Source of the DNA: Spirodela intermedia
Lineage: Eukaryota; Streptophyta; Magnoliopsida; Alismatales; Araceae
DNA: 64,000 bases
Reading direction: 5' to 3'
Assembly (NCBI GenBank): GCA_902729315.2
Contig: LR746264.1
Span: 1,845,378 to 1,909,377 of the forward strand
Shown here: piece after piece, positions 61,197-64,000 of the stretch
Layout: each line of letters begins with the position of its first letter
Numbering within the stretch: position 1 is the stretch's first letter
Program-made: the position numbers and the translations under genes
Notes under the pieces: model-generated
Told to the model about the DNA's origin: nothing
The model's input: only the letters and a program-made list of their open reading frames with translations
Database searches by the model: none

Positions 61197-61423
61197 TGTT
61201 GAGATGTATTTAATAACATGTATACCTTACATATTTACATATATGTCTTCATAAACCTTTCATTTTGTGTTATGTCAATATATCTAAAACCTTCTAGGGA
61301 TCTGATATAAATATTAGATCCCACTCTCCTTGTAAATAGTTTTTGAAAAATAAAGTTAGAGTTCTTCTTCCACAAGTGCTAGGTGTCTATTAGAGCTCCA
61401 CACTGTGTGTTATCTAGACTAAG
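61197..61423 (+). repeat. 3' LTR of the copia element
   Basis: Begins TGTTGAGATG after the polypurine tract and matches 56401-56623. It has a three-base insertion ('ttcttcttcc') and a more diverged last 50 bases. The end is placed by alignment to the 5' LTR and may be off by a few bases. Confidence 0.85.
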
Positions 61424-62259
61424 TCAATGAAAGGATTTGTCTAAAAAACAAAGAGTTTGATCTATTAAAAAAAGTTCAAAAGAAGAATTTGCTCAAGAAT
61501 CTTGCAAGGTTTATGAGACCAGATTAAAGGCATCAGGAACTTAAAATATCCCACTCTTATGATCCTGCCCACATGGAAAAAACTTTTATCAATTAATATA
61601 TATATATATATATATATATTTATGTTGAAGGCTTAAGTTGTGATGGTCAGTCTCCAATGAAGAACTAGAAGATGATTGCCCAACTGAGTGCAAGATCAAG
61701 AGACATAGGATTCCATGCACATGTGTTACTCCAATGAAGAACCATATGTCAAGAAGCCAAACCATAGCATTAGAAAGAGATTCCTAAAGTATAAGATTTA
61801 CATACATTCATTATTCATACACTACACAATGTTCCTTGACATAAACAAATGGCTTCAGGTATCATCAGCAAATCTGCACTCAGCCTTGATCCTGCTGAAA
61901 CCATAGGTTAGAGACATTCAATTCTATACACAATGTTCCTTAACGCACACATATTTTCCATAGCATATCTGTACAATGGATACATGAGTCATCATATTTA
62001 CCATAATAGCATGGTGGTGCTGAGATCTTAGGCCGGAGACATTCCTTTGTAGATAACAATGTTACTTAACATATACATATTTACCATAGCAGATCTGTAC
62101 AATGCATACATGAGTCGTCATATTTACCATAATAGCTTGGTGGTGCTGAAATCTTGGGCCAGGGGCATTCGGTTCTGAATAACAATGGTGCAAAGCCAAT
62201 CTTTGCAATGGCTTCAGGAATCATCATATATGCTATAATAGGTATAGGGTGAATATGAG
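61424..62259. other. downstream region of the kelch-type exon, with repeats
   Basis: Contains an (AT)n run at about 61596-61619 and a tandem array at 61826-62200. Part of it is probably 3' UTR of the minus-strand kelch-type gene. A 63-codon plus frame (61715-61906) shows no motif. Confidence 0.5.
61826..62200. repeat. tandem array, 104-126-bp period
   Basis: 'acaatgtt' units start at 61826, 61930, 62056 and (changed) 62182. Units share 'ttaacatatacatatttacc', 'gcagatctgtacaatgcata' and 'ggtggtgctgaaatctt' with variations. It lies just 3' of the kelch-type exon on its sense strand. Confidence 0.75.
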
Positions 62260-62548
62260 TTATAGCTTGATGGTGCATGAGGCAGCAATGTTGAAATTTA
62301 TAGCAGAGTAGAAGGGTGTCGAGGTTGTCAGAAGCCTCCATTTTCTATCCACAGGATTGTAGACCTGAATCTCCAGAGTGGCCTTCTTCTTGGGCAGCCT
62401 TCGAAACTCCACCAGGTCAAAAGATGGCTTTGTCGGAGTCAACACATGCAACTCTCCCCCCATGGCAACAAAACCGCATGATTCCCCAACGGGAATCCTC
62501 CTCCTCAGCGTTGACTCTTTCACCCATCGGTTGCAGTCCGCATTATAT
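62260..62548 (-). CDS. last exon of a kelch/F-box-kelch-like gene (5' part not identified)
   Basis: A minus-strand exon bounded by an acceptor (GATGGCAG at 62549) and the stop TAA at 62260-62262, about 95 residues. It reads YNADCNRWVKESTLRRRIPV, GESCGFVAMGGELHVLT, then a basic loop (RRLPKKKATLEIQVYNP), VDRKWRLLTT and a hydrophobic end ASCTIKL. Two blade-like stretches, each with a beta-strand of the G-G-x-L-x-V-L type followed by Y-(N/D)-P-x-x-x-x-W, are characteristic of kelch repeats, as in plant F-box/kelch proteins. The exon phase (one base before the first full codon) shows that more coding sequence lies upstream, at higher coordinates or beyond the window. I found no convincing second exon in 62549-64000. 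A pseudogene fragment cannot be excluded, though the frame is intact. Confidence 0.6.
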
Positions 62549-64000
62549 CTGCCATCAGCACACCGTCCCGATGAAGGAATTTTTCTCGTAAAGTATGCTT
62601 AGAACAAAAAACTAGAGATTTTAAAAAAAAAAAATGAGTAGATAGAAAAAGAAGAAATAAGCATCGTCATAGCTTTTTGTATTGATGCAAGATATGCCTT
62701 CTAATGCACTAATAAATGAAAATTTCACAAAAGTTTCCAGAGCAAACGATGACAATCGAGAGTCAAAGATGTGCAAGATTCTTCACTTAGCCTTGCCATT
62801 TTCTCTGCGTGTGGTAACAAGCAGATTGGCACATGCAAACTGGTGAGGAATTCCCAGCCAATCTAATACCGAAATAAATAAATTTTGCAATAATCAGCAT
62901 CTTCTTAATCAGACATTGGACAAAAAAAATTGTAGAAAACTAGAGATCAACAAAGTATGAGATTTCTAATGTTTTGGGGAGAGCAAAGGATACTTTGAGG
63001 AATTGTCTACGAAGACGGCTTTATAAACAAATAGAAGAAGAAGAAGAAGAAGAAGACACAGAGCATTATACACCTTAGAAAAGCAATTGTAGAGGATTAA
63101 AGCCAATGGACGAAGGCATGCACAAAGAAGGCAGGGTTCCTTAAATAGTTATCGACAGGCGAGATTACTGAGAACTAATAGCACACAATGGGAGGGGAAA
63201 ACAGTGAATGGCACTAGAAATGATGCAATTATAGAGAAAGCACCTTTGACAGAGCGTTTACAGTTTGCCTACGGAGTAAAAATGGTCAGTGGCTTATATT
63301 AGGGTGGAAATTAAAAAAATGGTAAATATCTGAACATAGAAAACATTTTTCAGTGGATGGAAGGTGAAGAATATTAGAAAAAGGACAACCGCTATCACTA
63401 TTCAATATCAATGATGGACCAAGGTGAGCAAGAAGCAAGTCAGATTCATTTCAAGCTTTGAGAACATTATTTCCCTTGAATTTGTGGTGCATGAATACAC
63501 ATTCTAGACGCCATGTAAAGGCAACCATTCCTCCGAATGAGGCTACAGAGGAATCCTATGGGCACTGGTACTGATGCCAGGTGAGTCAATGGTCTGTCAA
63601 AGGAGACCGAAGGAGGAACCTTCTTCAACATTCGCATCTTTGGTAAATGGTGAACGGCAGGGTCTGGCTGCCATTGGTTATGCTTAGTTATGCAAGCTCA
63701 ATTGATGGAACGTAAATGGAGAAGGATATAGAAGACCAAAAGAATGAGGCTACTATTCAGCACCCAGACTATGGTCGATGAAGGATGTGAATTGGGTTGA
63801 TAGAACTTGCTGCCAAGCCTGGACAGGCCGGCACTCCAGCAAAAAATGAGAAATAGAGGGATTTTTTTTATTGATGAGATATATATTTAGGCATTTTATT
63901 ATATAAATGAGAACATTATGATGAACAGACTCAAACCATGCCTGGTAAACCCTTCACATGGAAGCTTCAGAGCACCCTTATTAGACACTGGCGTTAGTGT
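62549..64000. other. region upstream of the kelch-type exon, no firm exon
   Basis: If the kelch-type gene is intact this is an intron. A GAA microsatellite lies at about 63031-63054. On the minus strand near 63870-63780 the reading SISHFLLECRPVQAWQQV resembles the zinc-knuckle end of plant LINE reverse transcriptases, but only one of the expected cysteine pairs is present. No other feature is supported. Confidence 0.35.

Larger units (their letters stand above)
56401..61423 (+). mobile_element. Ty1/copia LTR retrotransposon, complete in layout but inactive
   Basis: Order on the plus strand: 5' LTR, primer-binding site, gag, protease, integrase, reverse transcriptase, RNase H, polypurine tract, 3' LTR. 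This PR-IN-RT order is the copia arrangement. The LTRs are about 223-227 bp and clearly diverged, so the insertion is old. Matching target-site duplications are not clear at the flanks. Internal frames carry many stops and frameshifts. Confidence 0.9.

Noticed and set aside
62770-62865. Possible upstream exon of the kelch-type gene (minus strand)
   Set aside because: It reads well for about 40 codons, but there is no usable donor in phase with the 62548 acceptor and no kelch pattern.
63925-64000. Retropepsin-like LLDTGVS reading at the window end
   Set aside because: Only a short frame with an upstream stop and no other retroelement motif; a D-T-G match this short is easily chance.

Overview
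The window is nuclear DNA of a flowering plant. The evidence is a set of spliced, plant-specific genes (WRKY group IId, EAR-type ERF, histone H1, short ALBA protein, the complex I assembly ATPase INDH, a kelch-type exon), GC-rich coding islands in AT-rich DNA, (GA)n tracts next to start codons, and decayed Ty3/gypsy and Ty1/copia retrotransposons. I cannot name the species; nothing here separates a monocot from an early-diverging angiosperm or a eudicot.

Layout. 1-10.6 kb: AT-rich spacer, one uncertain gene behind a (GA)n leader (5.1-5.6 kb), and a GC-rich stretch with no recognisable gene. 10.6-12.3 kb: WRKY gene (+, three exons). 12.3-18.8 kb: spacer. 18.8-19.4 kb: single-exon ERF repressor (-). 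21.5-21.7 kb: frameshifted fragment of a PPR gene resembling PPR4 (-). 22.6-34.2 kb: nested transposon block. A Ty3/gypsy element on the minus strand, with an Athila-like primer-binding site, is interrupted by a 1.77-kb repeat inside integrase and by a 1.75-kb LTR-like insert between protease and reverse transcriptase. A second copy of the 1.77-kb repeat and a purine-rich GA array lie at its 5' side. 36.6-37.5 kb: histone H1 (+), convergent with an ALBA gene (-, five exons, 38.05-39.54 kb). 42.3-46.3 kb: CT-rich DNA, two tandem duplications and a proline-rich orphan gene (+). 46.9-54.8 kb: INDH (-, eight exons). 56.4-61.4 kb: old Ty1/copia element (+) with both LTRs. 62.26-62.55 kb: last exon of a kelch-type gene (-). 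The rest is spacer with degenerate repeats.

The genes do not form a pathway; each has its own promoter, as usual in plants. Two chromatin proteins (H1, ALBA) are neighbours, and two transcription factors (WRKY IId, EAR-ERF) lie 6.5 kb apart. Exon structures were built by hand from GT/AG sites, reading phase and protein-family conservation; WRKY, ALBA and INDH join in phase throughout. I found no new defence or mobile system. The most unusual items are the triplicated splice-acceptor repeat in the ALBA intron, the loss of the zinc-cluster cysteines in the WRKY protein, the PPR4-like fragment, and the 1.77-kb repeat family with 7-bp target duplications.
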